Shown: one piece after another, positions 13,258-26,213 of the stretch | Position numbering within the stretch: position 1 is the first letter of the stretch | How the letters are laid out: the number at the start of each line of letters is the position of its first letter | Assembly (NCBI GenBank): GCA_029379385.1 | Contig: CM055606.1 | Span: forward strand, 20,547,142 to 20,611,141 | DNA: 64,000 nucleotides | Source of the DNA: Quillaja saponaria | Taxonomy: Eukaryota; Streptophyta; Magnoliopsida; Fabales; Quillajaceae | Direction of reading: 5' to 3' | The notes under the pieces: model-generated | The model's database searches: none | What the model saw: only the letters and a program-made list of their open reading frames with translations | Told to the model about the DNA's origin: nothing | Made by a program: the position numbers and the translations under genes

Positions 13258-14004
13258 GGGGTGAACTCGGAGATTTAACTTAGAAATGTTAAAGCATAGA
13301 GCTAATGTGAAGTTTTGCATGGAGCATTGCAGGTGCATGCAGTTGACACGTATACTTTCCTAGATGTATAATGGAAGTAAGCTGTATACAGCATTGCAAT
13401 TTTCTTCATTCTTTCTCATTTTTACGGAAAATGCAATTTCTATGAATGAAATATACAGACTACGAATTGAAAAATGGCCTATGTTCATTGAGATTGCTCC
13501 TGTTGTTGCTTTTTAAGTGTAAGGTTAATTGTTGGGTTACATCCCTTAGGGACCAGACAGTCCTCTATTTGTCTAGGCAAACAAGTAATATAGACACTAT
13601 TTTCTATCAGCTTCCTGCTTTCTAGTGTAAGTTTTGTAACATTGTCCTTTATTAATAAGTTGGAACGCTTAGCACTGTGACTAGCATCTCCAACTGGGAT
13701 AGACACTTGTAGAGACCATAATAGAGTAGTCCTTTATTAATAAGTTGTAGCACTATTGAGCTACTGAATTGAATTTGTGAGACCTACAAACTGCTGAACC
13801 ATAATAGAGTACCCTGCTACAACCCTATCTTTAAATTGTTTAGAACTTTACCACTAGAGAAGAGAAAATAATAGTATAAAGGATCAGATTAGATAATATT
13901 CAATAGAGGTAAGTGGTGATAAACACCAAAATAGTCCCTTCAATTTCTAACAAAACTGTAAAAGGCTCTTTGTTAGACTAGGTAATCATCTGTGCCAGAA
14001 AGAA
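13258..14004. other. 3' flanks of convergent PAP15 and X8-protein genes
   Basis: Tail-to-tail intergenic space holding the presumed 3' UTRs of the phosphatase (plus) and the X8-domain gene (minus). I see no gene. CCTTTATTAATAAGTTG occurs twice, at about 13646 and 13731, as a small direct repeat. Confidence 0.4.
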
Positions 14005-16131
14005 CTACATGGGTTGAAAGGTCAAGGATAGAACAAAAAAGGAGAGGGGAATTAAGAATGCCGTGATTAATGCCTCCCCAAGTGCTCTTGAATTTTCTGG
14101 GATTGTAGGAGTCATTCCAGGAGTTAGTCCACCAGCACCACCACCACCGAAGATTGGTATATTTGTTGGCGGAGATGGCACGTTTGGGGGGTTTGTCGTT
14201 GGTGTAGGTGTACCTGTCCCTCCGGCGGCACTAGAAAGTAGCATATAATTTAAGCAGTTAGTCTTCAGAAATTGCAGTATGAAACATCAAAATTCTACTT
14301 AATTCAAAAAAGCATCCAAATGGAAAAGGAGAAAAACCTATTTTACTAGCCCAACTTGCCTTTAACACCCTTCCACAATCCAGTCCCAGAAAGGAAAAAC
14401 CAACTGTAATTTTCACATAGCCAGGATTAGTTCAGAAGACGCCTTTATTTTGTGTATCTATTCACCCAAGCAATGACATAAAGTAGATTCTTGATTAGGA
14501 GTGACCGCCAAAGAGCATCTCCAAAATGTTTCACTACATTACCATCCTCTATTAAGAAAAAGTTCTTGATAACTATGGTATTGTTCCTCTCCCTTGCAAT
14601 GACAGAAGTACAAGAATAACAACAAACAATGTGAAGTATTACATCACATAAAACATAGTAAAAAATGTATATCACCTCAACTTCTTTCTTTTCCAGTTTT
14701 GGGGTCTACAAGGCGTTTTGGTTTAGTGGGTGGGCCACTTAAATTAATACAACCACGTTTAGGATAAACCATCTACAATGAACTTGAGCTGTTGGATGGA
14801 AATGAGGGTAAGGGATGGCTCATCCAATGGTCTAAACCTAAAAAGTAAAAGGACCATAGGTTGAGCGGTCACCGTGTCAGTCAAAATAGTATAAGACAAC
14901 TATAAGCAAATTGGGCAACCCAAGACTTTCAAAACAAAGACACAGAAAGTGAGACTCTGATCTAAGAATCTGACAAACAACACAAATGAAGGCTAGGCGT
15001 TACTTGTAGAAATAAACGTTACGATGCAAAATGGTGTTAAACCCACCGGATCACCGATGCACATCAACAAACACGTGTGATACATCCAGAACAACTTCGC
15101 AGGGTGACCTCATACAGACAACAACAATCTTCTACTTCTCTCTCCCCCTCTCCTACTCTCTCTCTCCCAGTCTCCCTCTCCCTCTCCTCTCTCCCCTCTC
15201 CCTAACTCTCTCTCTCTCCCAGTCTCCCTCTCCCTCTCCTCTCTCTCTCTCTCTCTCTCTTCACACACAGTCACCCCTAAACCGAGCGGAGGTTTCTTAT
15301 TGCCCTCTGGATAAAAAATCTACTGCTATTTTTTTTTTTCGCCTTCAACCGAGAAGGGAAAAAGAAAGAAAAGGAACCCATTTACTTGAAGATCAAGAAA
15401 CTCAAAATTATTTGACCAATTAAACATGTGGGGGTGTGGATTTCTAATTCCTCACAACAATGTACTATTTTCTGCCTCCAGATGCATAAGTAATCTTCAA
15501 GGTTTTCTTTTTCCACTGAAATTTCCATTATAAATAGAAAAAAAAGGATAAAAATATAAAGGAGAAAAGGCCATACCTTGAAGATGATGGGAATACACAA
15601 GATCCGTAGCCTACACAAACAAAGAACAAAATATTAAAAAATTTAAAGCTTCACCAAATAATCTAACACCCAACCAAAATGCCAGCCCCCCTGTTTTAAC
15701 CCCAAAAATGAACAAGAATGAAGAAAAAAGCCTGCAAAAGCCAGCGGGAGAGGCCAAAAGGGGGAAAAGTGAATCATACTGGGATCGGTTTGGGCAATGG
15801 TGGCGGTGCCGCTGAAGTCACAAGAACCTGGAGCCATAGCCTTTCGTTGGAAGTAGCTATTGAAGGCATAGGAAGCGTGAGCTTGGATAGTATTAGGCAA
15901 ATAGCAAAGCCCACTAGACTGAATAGGAGTGCAATCAGCCCCAGATGCACATGCATAATCCAAAGCTGTTTGTAAAGCTGGAGTACTGGCATCACTCCTT
16001 GCCACACACCAACTTGCTCCTTCAACACCCAAAATGACATTTTCATTTCCCAGAATACCCAACATGGAAATGGCTAAAATGGTCATTAAAGAAACCAGCT
16101 TTGAAAATGGAGATGGTGGTGGTGCCGCCAT
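14005..16131 (-). CDS. X8-domain (CBM43) plasmodesmata callose-binding-like protein
   Basis: Probably a cell-surface, GPI-anchored protein that binds callose (1,3-beta-glucan), as the PDCB family does at plasmodesmata. Three exons: 16131-15780, a 34-nt microexon 15610-15577 and 14230-14005, with phases 1 and 2 matching exactly; 203 residues. An N-terminal signal peptide (about 1-38) is followed by one X8 domain starting WCVARSDAS (residue 41) with Cys in DYACAS, GADC, SGLC and GSCDFSG. The last conserved Cys (YGSCVFPSS) comes entirely from the microexon. Next is a Pro/Thr/Gly-rich linker (TPTPTTNPPNVPSPPTN) and a C-terminal hydrophobic tail (ALITAFLIPLSFFVLSL) typical of a GPI signal. There is no glucanase catalytic domain. 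CT-rich tracts lie in intron 2. Confidence 0.9.
15121..15265. repeat. CT-rich low-complexity tract in X8-gene intron 2
   Basis: About 145 bases are almost wholly C and T on the plus strand, with repeated CTCTCC and CCCAGTCTCCCTCTCC units and a (CT)n run at about 15239-15260. It reads open on the plus strand only because of composition. Confidence 0.9.
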
Positions 16132-16727
16132 GGGGGAGGGAAAGTTATAAGATGGTGGTGAGTGGGGTTGTGAGTGATTTGCTTAGTTGGTAAAGGGAGA
16201 GAGAGAGAAAGAACCGTCTAGAGGAAGAAAGAGCAAAATGTTAGAGAGAGAAAGGGTCGATTGCTCGTTTCTTTTTCTCTGCTCTGCTCTTTTTCATATT
16301 TATACTTGGATTCTTTATCAGTGGATTCGCCAATTTCAATTATTTTTTTTTTGGCCTTTCAAGTTTCAATTTGGACAGTGTCATATGTGCAGAGATTCAC
16401 GCATGACCACCAACAATAATTTTAGTGGCCTCTATTTAATTTTATATTTAATTTCTTAATTAATGAAGATATAGAATATATAAAAATTATAAACTAATTT
16501 GATGAATTTAAATTGACGTGATCATCATGTAAGAAAATTTTAAAACAAACTTTATAAAATATTCTCCTAAACCAAACCGTGGCGTGCGTTAGTAAATTAG
16601 GAACCAGCTGCTGAGGTTGTCCTCATGTCTCCTCTTTCCCTCCCTGTGTTTCTGCTTTCTACATCTATTCCTTTATTTGCGTAAAATCCATCATCATTTG
16701 TCTTTTGCATTTAAGACTTACCTCGTC

Positions 16728-16767
<40 letters not shown>

Positions 16768-18842
16768 ACTTGTAATAGTTCTGTCATCCTAAACTAAATT
16801 ATGCAAAGGATGATTCATGGATTATTTTTGTTTGATGTACAAGTAAAATAGAAGATGTTTACTGCTCTAGATTAGATCTTATAATACTTTTTTGTTTGTT
16901 GAGGGATTAATTAAGTTGACCAAAATATCTATTTAGCAAGATAAAATCTCATTTTAGTTGGATGTAGGACTGTAATTGAAAAATAGACTTATCAGCTTAA
17001 AATCATTTCAAGTTAGAAACTAAATTACTAAGCTGTTTCTATTGGGGGTTAGTCTAGTGGTACAAAATGTATTTTTTTATATTATTTTTAAGATTGGAAT
17101 ATTTTTGGAGAATGTCATGATGGGGAGCAAAATATTTATAACATTTTAGTTATGATATAGACACTGACGGATCCACGTTGAAGGTCGTGAGGAAAGCTAC
17201 CACACGAAAATTGATTAAGTATCTTTTGTGATATGTAGGGCTAGCTCATGAGCCGAGCTAGGCTCGATAAAGCTTGGAATCAGCTTGGCTTATCTATCTT
17301 TACGAGCTAAGCTCGAACAAGATTTTGGGACTTGATTATAGGATTGAGATTTTAGGCTTGGGATTGAGAAGCTCGCGAGCAGCTCGATAAGGTTAGTCTA
17401 TAAATACTTTATATTTTTTTTACTAATTTTTAAATTAGATTTACCCTTTTATCCTTATCCGAATTTTTTTTAATTAGATAAGGATAAATCTATAAATATT
17501 TAATTATTTTAAACTTCCTTATTTATTTTGTTATGCAGTTTATAATTTGTGTTAGGTTTGGATTGTTGCCTGTTTAGTTGGATTGTTGGTTATTGCCTTC
17601 ATGTTGGATTGCAGGTTGTATGCCTTGCTTTATTGAATTTGGATATGAAGAATCTATCATATCTGTATTTGTGTTTTGATTAGAATCTTTTTGGATGTAT
17701 TTCAAGTTTGGTTGTATTAGAACAGGCTTCATGAGCTCAAGTCGATTCAATCTCGAACGTAAGTTTTTTTTTTTTTTAATAGAACACGAACCAAGCTTAA
17801 ACAAGCAAAAACATTATCGAGCTCAAATCATATATACTAATTTATAAATGATTAAAAAAAAATTTAAGTAAGCTTTTCTCACATTAGTTTTAGCAGTTTG
17901 AAAATGTCAAGGTCTTACCAAAAATGTGTCCCTAATTTTTTTTCTCACACTCGATTATTTCATTATTTGATTAATTAAGTATTATCTCTTATCTCAATTT
18001 AAAAAATAATAATAATTTAACAATATTAATCTAGTATTTGGTTCTAAAGCATATCAACATCATGTTTGGGTTACAAAAAATTAAAAATTGTAATATGATT
18101 TAATAAGAGGTCTTTTAACAATTAAATTTTTTATTATTAAAAAACAATACAATTGATAACATAAAATGGTAAAATATTATGGTATATGTTGTAAAAAAAA
18201 AGAAAAAAATTGTGTGCATATATAATAGCAAAAAAATAAAATTAATACGTGCATATAAATATATATATAAATAAATAATCAGTGTATAAAAAAAAAAGAA
18301 AAATAGTGTCATTTATTGCTTGACAAAAGTGTTCGGATCGGTAACAAACTACAATACATGATAAACACTCGAGCATAAAACATTACAAGTTGGGGGAGAA
18401 CAAATTTATTATGAAGCCAAGTCCTCTTTTTTATTTTTATTTTTTTGCTAAGAAGCCAAAGTCCTCTTTATGGCTGTAACAAAATTTACAGGTTATTCTG
18501 GAAAAGAGTTGTTTTTGAGTATTCTACTGTACACTTGGAGCTCACCCAGCACCAAAAATGAATGCCAGCATAAGACGATAAAGGGGGACAAAACTGATTT
18601 CTTGATGGTATAATGTACACTATAAACTTTATAAAGCTGATGACATGTCAAAAAAGTGGACATTCAAAAGTATATGGTTTTTTTTTTTTTTTTTTTTGTA
18701 ATGAGAGTATATGGTTTTTGTCCAACACTAACCTACATTGGTTTTACCCTCCATCCCTCTCCACGTATTTACTCTCCCCACCTGCCCACTCATTTCAAAC
18801 TCAAAATTAACTAAACTCTATCCTAATCTTAAACATCAATGT
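16132..18842. other. intergenic, repeat-rich
   Basis: Upstream of the X8 gene (minus; GA/CT-rich just before its ATG) and downstream of the UBP gene (minus). It holds a 36-base poly-A run at 16731-16766. At about 17220-17420 a stretch repeats the words GAGCT, CTCGA and AGCTCG, as seen in plant DNA-transposon-derived repeats. AT-rich DNA follows to about 18300, with a poly-T run at about 18678-18699. No gene recognised. Confidence 0.45.
16731..16766 (+). repeat. poly-A run of 36
   Basis: An uninterrupted A36 follows CTTACCTCGTCCTT. It could be the tail of a retroposed sequence or simple slippage; no coding body was recognised just upstream. Confidence 0.9.
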
Positions 18843-21800
18843 CTAGAAAGTACATCCATCCCAAGTTTTTTCATAAAATAAGATGTATGCCTCGCAGCGA
18901 AGAACTTCATCCAAAGAAGACTCACGTAAAATGGCATCACTGGCATGATACCATACAGAACCCCCATGTCCTTTCTCAGCCTTTCCTCTGCTCCTCTGGC
19001 CCCCTCTCACATATGCAACATAGTGACCCCTTCTCATGGTCCCCAAGTGCTCTACTACACCAACCAGCCGGTAATCATACTCCTCTTCGTTTATGCACCT
19101 GAAAAGTTCCATTCCATATATATGATCAAATTATAGAGACAATTTGACAGAATATATGAGGATAGACCATAGATTCATGTACAAAACCACATTTACAAAT
19201 TAGGAAACAAAATATCAGTCAGCAGAAAGTGAAATGATCAGCAAGGATGAGCATAACTCAAAGCAGTAAATAAAATGACATTTTATACCCCAACATATTT
19301 CCTCTTAAAAACTAAAATTGCACAATTGTTACTTTATTTCTTATAGTAGTATGATATTATTTAACAGTAGATGACACATCAACTTTTAGCCGACCCACCT
19401 AGTTTGGTATTTAAGATTTAGTTGAGTTGAGTAGATGACACATCAACTTCTAGGAGGCCATACCAAATCACAGTAAGAAGAAAAAGCAAATTTATAAGAT
19501 AAATTCACTTTCAGATGACCTAGCTACCATACAAAAACCTGCATGTTTACTTGATTTTTAGATGATTTTGCATGCACGAAATTCCATGATATGTAGTTGA
19601 AATTCATACTGACAATTTTTTAAGATACACTTACGTACATAGTGTATAAAATTCCTAAGCTTCTAGAAAAAGGTAGAGAAACTGCAAAACCAAACATGTA
19701 ACCAATCTCTTAAAGCATCCAACTCAAAAGCTTTAGCTCTAGAGTGGAGTAGCCCAACATAAATATAAGCATTTTAAGTAAATTTCCCTGACGTCAGACT
19801 TATTTTAACACTCATGGGTAGCCAATTGAACAAGTCGGAGCAAGATGATAAGAATGAAAGACCAAAAGAGTATGGGATATGTCTTGATATAGTCATTATT
19901 TCCTTATATTGATCCACATATTGCATTAGGAAAAGATGGTCAATAATATAAAAACAGAAAGTATTATGATGGTAAGAAGAATTTAAGAGTTCAAGCAGAA
20001 TCATTGCAAGGTAGGAAGAGTACCTCGGATCCATATATGGTCTGAGATCAATTGATTCTCTGAAACTAACATGACCATTTAATTAACTCAAGCGCCCACG
20101 AGCATCTTGGCTGAACCGCTTAAGATGAATAGTCAGAATTGGTGGAGCTTTATAAATGAAGACCCTTTTGGTTGCATCTCTCTTCACCTTCACACTTTTC
20201 AAATCGATATCTTCATCCTTGTTTCCCACTAATTCATTATTTCCATGACCCAACAACTGGTTGCTACCTAGTGTCCTTTTTCTGATTCTCTGCTTACTAG
20301 AAGAAACCGTTGCTATATCACTGCAACTTTCTTCACTGCTAGTCTTACTCCCTGAACATTCTAATTCTTCAAGATGTGCACCTTTTATCTCACATGTACC
20401 ACCTTCCCCTCGACCCACAACTGGAATCAGCTCACCTGTCTGACCATTTTCAAGCTTGAAGCGGTCATTTGAACAATAAAATTGTCCATCATGTGACATC
20501 AAACTTTCTCTATCAGTTTCACATTTGATATCCCCGTTAATAAGTTTTACTTCAGCAGGACAAGATAAATTTTTCTCTGAAAGCTGTGGATCACCACAGC
20601 TTCTAATCTGACCTCCATTTGCAGATACCATGGATGCAGATTTTGTCTGCTTTTTAACTTCCAACTCTTGCTGTTGCAGATTTCTTGAACAATTCTCACA
20701 GTGCCAGGCATTTTCATTGGAGAGTAGCTCTGGTTTAGTGAAATGCACTAAGCAACACTCTACAGAGACTGGAGAATCAGTATCATCAACTTCATCTGGA
20801 TCAGACTCACTGCTGTTTCCAGTCATCAACTCGGTTTCAATGACATCACTACTTGAAGATGGTCTTGTAATAGGCCCAGCAAAAACCTCAGGCTCATTGA
20901 CCAAGTCACCAAAGCCATCAAACTCAAGTTCATCTTGGCCACAACCGGAAACTGCTGAGGAGGCCTCACCCTCTCCTCCCATGATCTCCCCAGTGGTGGA
21001 ACTTTCTTCTTTATAAGGAAGCAACAAAACTTCGGAATCTTGAATCTGTAATGGAGCCTCCTCTTCCCATCCATTCACCAAAGAATCATCTGGTTTTAGA
21101 TTCAGCTCCTTCTTGAGCAAAGAAAACTGACCACTGGATTCAGAGTTACCCTCTCCTCCCATGATCTCCCCAGTGGTGGAACTTTCTTCTTTATAAGGAA
21201 GCAACAAAACTTCGGAATCTTGAATCTGTAATGGAGCCTCCTCTTCCCATCCATTCACCAAAGAATCATCTGGTTTTAGATTCAGCTCCTTCTTGAGCAA
21301 AGAAAACTGACCACTGGATTCAGAGTTAGCCTGTGCTGGTGTTACATTCACAGATTTAAATTGGCTCTCGGCCTCCTCTATCCATGAAATGTCATTATTT
21401 TCAGAAGTTAAATCATGTTCATCTGATATAGTTCCAGGGTCAATGTAATCTAACCATGTAAAATTATCAAAAGAAGCAGATGTGTTCTCTTTGGTGTACT
21501 CAAGGACTTTCTCGCGTTCAGAATCTTGAATGGCACAGGAATTTGGTAAAACTGAGACCCCTTTGACAAACATAGTGCTTGCATCTGTGGAAACTAATAG
21601 AGCAGAATTACTAGCAGAAGCTACCACCTCTCCACAAACTGGTACACTGGGCTGGGCCTGGCATGTCCCCACGCAGCTAGCAGATTGGGATGAAAGACTT
21701 TGAGCAGGTAAGAGTTCTGCATCTTTGTTAAATTTAGTCCGAGTCCTTTCACCGATCTTTGGAGGCATCTTTGTTTTCTTTGCTCGAGATACCTGTGCGG

Positions 21801-23000
21801 CCTTCTTAGGTGGAGGCTTCTTGGTTGGAACAGGCAGAGATATATCCAAAAATGGCTCATACACGGTTGATGAATGTCCACATTCAACACAACAAACAGT
21901 GCTAGATATTTGACCCCCAAATAAAGCGTCAATTAGAGTACCAACATTTGATGGGATCCTATCTTCCTTAGATGATTTGATTGGTTTCCTCATAGCAAGT
22001 TCTTCAGTACACAACCCATCAAGTAAGCAATGGAGCAATTCATGACTGTCATGCTGCTGATATCCCCTAAACTGGGGAGCCTTGGAACAGACACAACCAA
22101 AAAAGGATCTTGGATTCAACAAGGTTTTCAGGCCTCCTCCTGCCTCTGGGTCAGTTTCAGCAAACAAATTCTTTAAGGCGCCAGTCAGAGGGCCAACAGA
22201 AGCATCAAGGTTGAAAAGGCTAGACCGCAACCTATCCATAGCTAGAAGATTTTGCGTGATCGAATTGAAGAAGCAAGTGTTCCCAAGATTAACCATGCCT
22301 CTAATTACATAACCTCCTCTTCCATTTGAAGACTCACTGGTCAATAGAGGTCTTGATTTAGTTTCACTCATAACACTACCACCCCCGAAACAAACATTTT
22401 CAACATCCACGGATGATCTTTCTGACAATTGCCCCTTCAGCAATTTTACAACATCCAAAAGAACATCATTATGTTCCACATCCTCTTCTGTTTTCTCAAC
22501 TGGAATAAGCTTATTGCAAAGGAAGCACCAGCAGAGCTGTGGTTCTTCAAAATGGACGACCAACAGGTGTCGATTTTGCCTGGCATGCCTAACTGCATGG
22601 CTTCCAGGGGTTACTGGAAGCCAACACCTCCACAGGAATATTGACCACACCCCAAACAAACCCAAATGGCTTTTGACTCGGATTTTAAATCTATTGAGGC
22701 ACCACCTTTCTTCTTCCCATGTTTACTTATTCCCTTGCTACCCCTCCGGTTAGCTGCACCTTCCCTACAATCTCCACATCTTACAGTCTCGGAAATCCAA
22801 ATCTTACTAGACAATTTATCTAAATCAACACTCTTGTCAAGATGAGGGCAAGGTTTTCTCCCTTTCCCTACTGAAGAAACCCCATCATCAACAAGCTCCA
22901 CAATCGGATTGCCTGGCTGAATAACCTTTGTAGGGGAATTGGTAGCAACTTGCTTCTCCTTTGCAGGACCTCGGGTGGTCTTCTTAACTTTCTTACCCAT
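18843..23000 (-). CDS. UBP2: ubiquitin-specific protease (UBP1/UBP2 type) with frameshift and in-frame stop
   Basis: Deubiquitinating cysteine protease with an N-terminal ZnF-UBP domain. Start MGKKVKK at 23000; exons 23000-20024 and 19098-18843. The zinc-finger part runs from [15 protein letters not shown] through CGDC and [15 protein letters not shown] to SHAVRHARQ and CWCFLCNK. The USP domain opens with [13 protein letters not shown] (catalytic Cys near residue 244), then [12 protein letters not shown] long acidic insert separates it from [12 protein letters not shown] and the His box [15 protein letters not shown], with a later WYHASD; total about 1,077 residues. Three oddities: (1) after CGGVG the frame shifts, because GTTGG is followed directly by CTTCCAGTA (about 22617-22622), one base short; (2) after GRLS an AAA-type Lys codon is TAA at about 20083-20085, then [13 protein letters not shown] continues in frame; (3) a perfect 180-bp duplication lies in the insert. 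As written the gene cannot give a full protein. Confidence 0.93.
20968..21327 (-). repeat. perfect 180-bp in-frame tandem duplication inside UBP
   Basis: Copies 20968-21147 and 21148-21327 look identical base for base. Each encodes 60 residues of the acidic USP insert, including [31 protein letters not shown] and [15 protein letters not shown]. The period is a multiple of three, so the frame is kept. Identity implies a very recent duplication or an assembly repeat. Confidence 0.97.
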
Positions 23001-25694
23001 CAGTTCATAAAATTGACTGACAAATAACCAATAAACTCTAACAATAGAAACCCAATAATCAACTGAACCTGAAACAAAAAAACAAATACCCAACCTTCTC
23101 AGTGAAAATATATAGATTATTGCTAAATCTACATATAAAAAAGAAAAGGATGAGAAACCCATTAAAGATTTGTATTTTACATATAAAACGCTATAAGCAT
23201 AAACAATAAGAATCTCAACAAGTGCAAACAATTAAAATCCATAATTCATAGAAACGTACAAAACTTCCAGAGAAGTGAAAAACTTAGTCCAGGTTAAAGG
23301 TTTTGTGAAGAACCCAGACGATGATTGAGTTAATAAGGGTAGACTAGAGTTTATCAGCAATCGTAAGGCTAATGCAAAAACATAAATTAAGCAAAACTTG
23401 ATGGCTTTACAGAATGTAAAAAATAAATTATACAACGGAATGGAGATTACCTGAAATCTTGGGTAGGAGGGTTATGATTGCTAGAAACTTTTCCAATGAA
23501 TTAATGTTACTTGGGAAGAAATTGAAGTTCGAAGTTTGATGATCAGGATCTAACAAGGTTAGAGGGACCGAGGTGTGCGATTTTTGAGGTTTGGCGCACC
23601 CTTTCCTTCCGCTCTCAAAGAAAAACGAGCATTGGGGGAGAGGGTGACTAACCAGTAACTGCTTCTAGTCCTAGTCCCAACTCCTAAATCCTAATCATAG
23701 AAAATGAAGACAAGTTTGAACTTCGAAGTAACAAAAAACATGTTTCTATCTCCCTTCTTTTTTTTGGTTACAATGAGGATAGTTTTGAAGGAGTAAAATA
23801 CAATAAGGATAGTTTTGAAGGACTTGAAGCCAGAAAACAAAATATGGAATTAAGATTATTTGAAATAATTTTTTTTATTTTTTATGATTTAGATAAAATA
23901 AATTATTATAAAATTCAAATTAAATAAATTTGAATTCTATAATTTATTCAATTTTAAATTTTGTACAAAATCGGTGAGATTTCATTATATAAAATTCATC
24001 TGAAATTTATAAATAGCAAGCCTCACCTTAAATATTAATTCCATCCTTATTATTTTCACACCTTTTTTATTTATTTCAAATCACATATTTTAAGTGATAC
24101 TTTTAACCTTATTAATTATCTTTCATATCTTAAATAACAAATTTTTGCATGTTATTTTTCACATCTTATTATTTGATAAATGTTAATAATATCCAGTTTA
24201 TTAACCTAATGTTCATATATTTTCCAAACTTTAAATGATAAATTTACTCTTTGTTATTGTTAGCATCTTAATTATGAGGATCCGGATCCTCTAAATTGTA
24301 AAAACACATTTTAGACATTAATCTTGGCCATTAAAATAAAGTAATGGTTTATATTGTAATACATTATTTCTAGAACTTCTTTTTTTTATAAATAATTTTA
24401 GATAATTAAAAAGATAAATAAATAAATTAACTTTATTTACATTCTTTTTTCTCTTGGAGTTAATGTATTCAGATATTTTCTTCTCATGACAATTAACTGT
24501 ATTTTTTTCCTAAATACTTTATTTTCTTCATTATATAATTATTTTAGTTTGATTTTTTCTAATCAATATATAACCATCATTTTTTTAAATGGTCTCATAA
24601 TAACCAATTTACTCAATATGCATAGATTGAACTTGCACCAAAATAGTACAAATATGTGTTATAGACTCCACAAATAACTTATTATTGAAATTTTTATTTG
24701 AAAAAAATTATTTTAATTTTGATCAATAAATTTGAACAATAGAACTAAAATTTAAATTTTAAGAAATTAAAAAAGAAAGATTTATTTTATTTTTAACAAA
24801 AAGTAATGTGCTTTTGTAAGTTTTATTTTCTTTTAAATTGTCTAGTTACTTTTGAAAAGAGAATGTTTATTGAAATATAAACCATTAATTTATTTTTAAT
24901 AGCCAAGATTAATGCACTTTATTTTATGTAGTGGATTTTACACTTTTTAGAATCTGGATCCATGAAGAGACTACTTAATTTTGTTTGGAAGAAAAGAAGT
25001 ATTTAATTTATTTATTTACCTTTTGTATTTGAATTAATCATACAAGGAGAATTAAGATATATCTATTAAGGCGCCTTCATATTGTTTACATTTGTATTTA
25101 ATTAACACTTCTTTTACCAAAAATAAAAAATAAAAATGACACTTCATATATAAATAGTATACACGATAAGGAATTTTTAGGAATTCTTTTATAGGTGCAC
25201 TTATTAAGGTTATAATAAATATAATAATTGACATATTTTAAAAATAAAAGCATTTATTGTATGTTAATTATAGAGATCATAATAATAAATTCAAAAACTT
25301 TCTAGATATAATATGTAGGACCCTTACAAAAATCTCATAATAGTTATTGTTTGATATTTTTAAAACATAAAAATAGGAGTTAATTACCTTTTTTTTAAAC
25401 TATATTTATGCCTAGGATTAAGATATAATAAATTTTGACAGGTTCCTATATTAAAATGGTATTATGCATAATAATTAAGGAAAATTAATGTATTCATGGT
25501 ATCAAAATTTTAAGACGATTATGCCCCTAGCAAAAATATCCTACCAACCCTTTAGATCTATTCTGTGTAGTATATATATAACAGTAAGTATAGCCATTGT
25601 TTTCAACCTCAAAGATTTCAGAGTCTCTAATTTTGAGTTATTAATTTGATACAAAGAGTAAGGAAGTGAGTGAAATCTATATAACATAGTGATT
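23001..25694. other. UBP 5' flank and AT-rich intergenic DNA
   Basis: Between the divergent UBP (minus) and GASA (plus) genes. A donor-like site at about 23450 (minus) suggests a 5' UTR intron of the UBP gene. From about 23860 to 25560 the DNA is strongly AT-rich, with no coding sequence I recognise. Confidence 0.45.
25571..25580 (+). promoter_or_regulatory. TATA-box candidate of the GASA gene
   Basis: TATATATATA lies about 115 bp upstream of the GASA ATG, a plausible spacing for a plant core promoter with a short 5' UTR. Confidence 0.5.
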
Positions 25695-26213
25695 ATGGCT
25701 AAGCTTGCATTGCTTCCCTCTGCCTTCGTTTTCACGCTTCTCCTGGCGTTTTCCATCCAACTCTCATATGTAAGTAGTACACTCTCTCTCTCTCTCTCTC
25801 TCCCCTTTAACTCTAATTTAATTTCTATTGTGGAAAATAGATTATCAATTTTTTATTTATTTTAATTGTAAATACAAATATCAATAAATTTTTGTATTTT
25901 TATTTTTATAATCACAGGCTGGTAGAGAGGGATCGCTTCGCCCTGAACGTAATTACTTTAGTCATTTATTGAAATAATTGTGTGAATCTTATAATTTCTT
26001 TTGCTTTTATTGATAAAGTAATTAATTACAGAATGTGGCAAGGCATGTGATTATCGTTGTTCAGCTACTCAGCATAGGAAGCCATGTTTGTTCTTCTGCA
26101 ACAAGTGTTGTGCCAAATGTTTATGTGTTCCCTCAGGCACTTATGGTCACAAAGAAGAATGTCCATGCTATAACAACTGGAAGACTCAAGAAGGAAAACC
26201 TAAATGTCCTTGA
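25695..26213 (+). CDS. GASA/snakin gibberellin-regulated cysteine-rich peptide
   Basis: Small secreted peptide of the GASA/snakin family; members act in gibberellin-responsive growth and some are antimicrobial. Three exons: 25695-25769, 25918-25948 and 26032-26213, with phases 0 and 1 matching; 95 residues. An N-terminal signal peptide (MAKLALLPSAFVFTLLLAFS) is followed by a short variable linker and the C-terminal GASA domain, which carries all 12 conserved cysteines in the family spacing (CGKACDYRCS, PCLFFCNKCCAKCLCVPSG, TYGHKEECPCYNN, ending PKCP). Nothing is broken. A degenerate second copy of the last exon lies 0.7 kb downstream. Confidence 0.96.
25783..25803. repeat. (CT)n microsatellite in GASA intron 1
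   Basis: About ten CT units lie just after the intron 1 donor. Confidence 0.9.

Noticed and set aside
15031..15423. 130-codon plus-strand open frame rich in Ser, Leu and Pro
   Set aside because: It lies over a CT-rich low-complexity tract in intron 2 of the X8 gene; openness comes from composition.
17220..17420. GAGCT/CTCGA-rich stretch as a regulatory array
   Set aside because: Spacing is irregular and it looks more like part of a dispersed repeat than a set of binding sites.
24486..24677. 63-codon plus-strand frame in AT-rich DNA
   Set aside because: Phe/Leu/Asn-rich composition expected by chance in AT-rich sequence.
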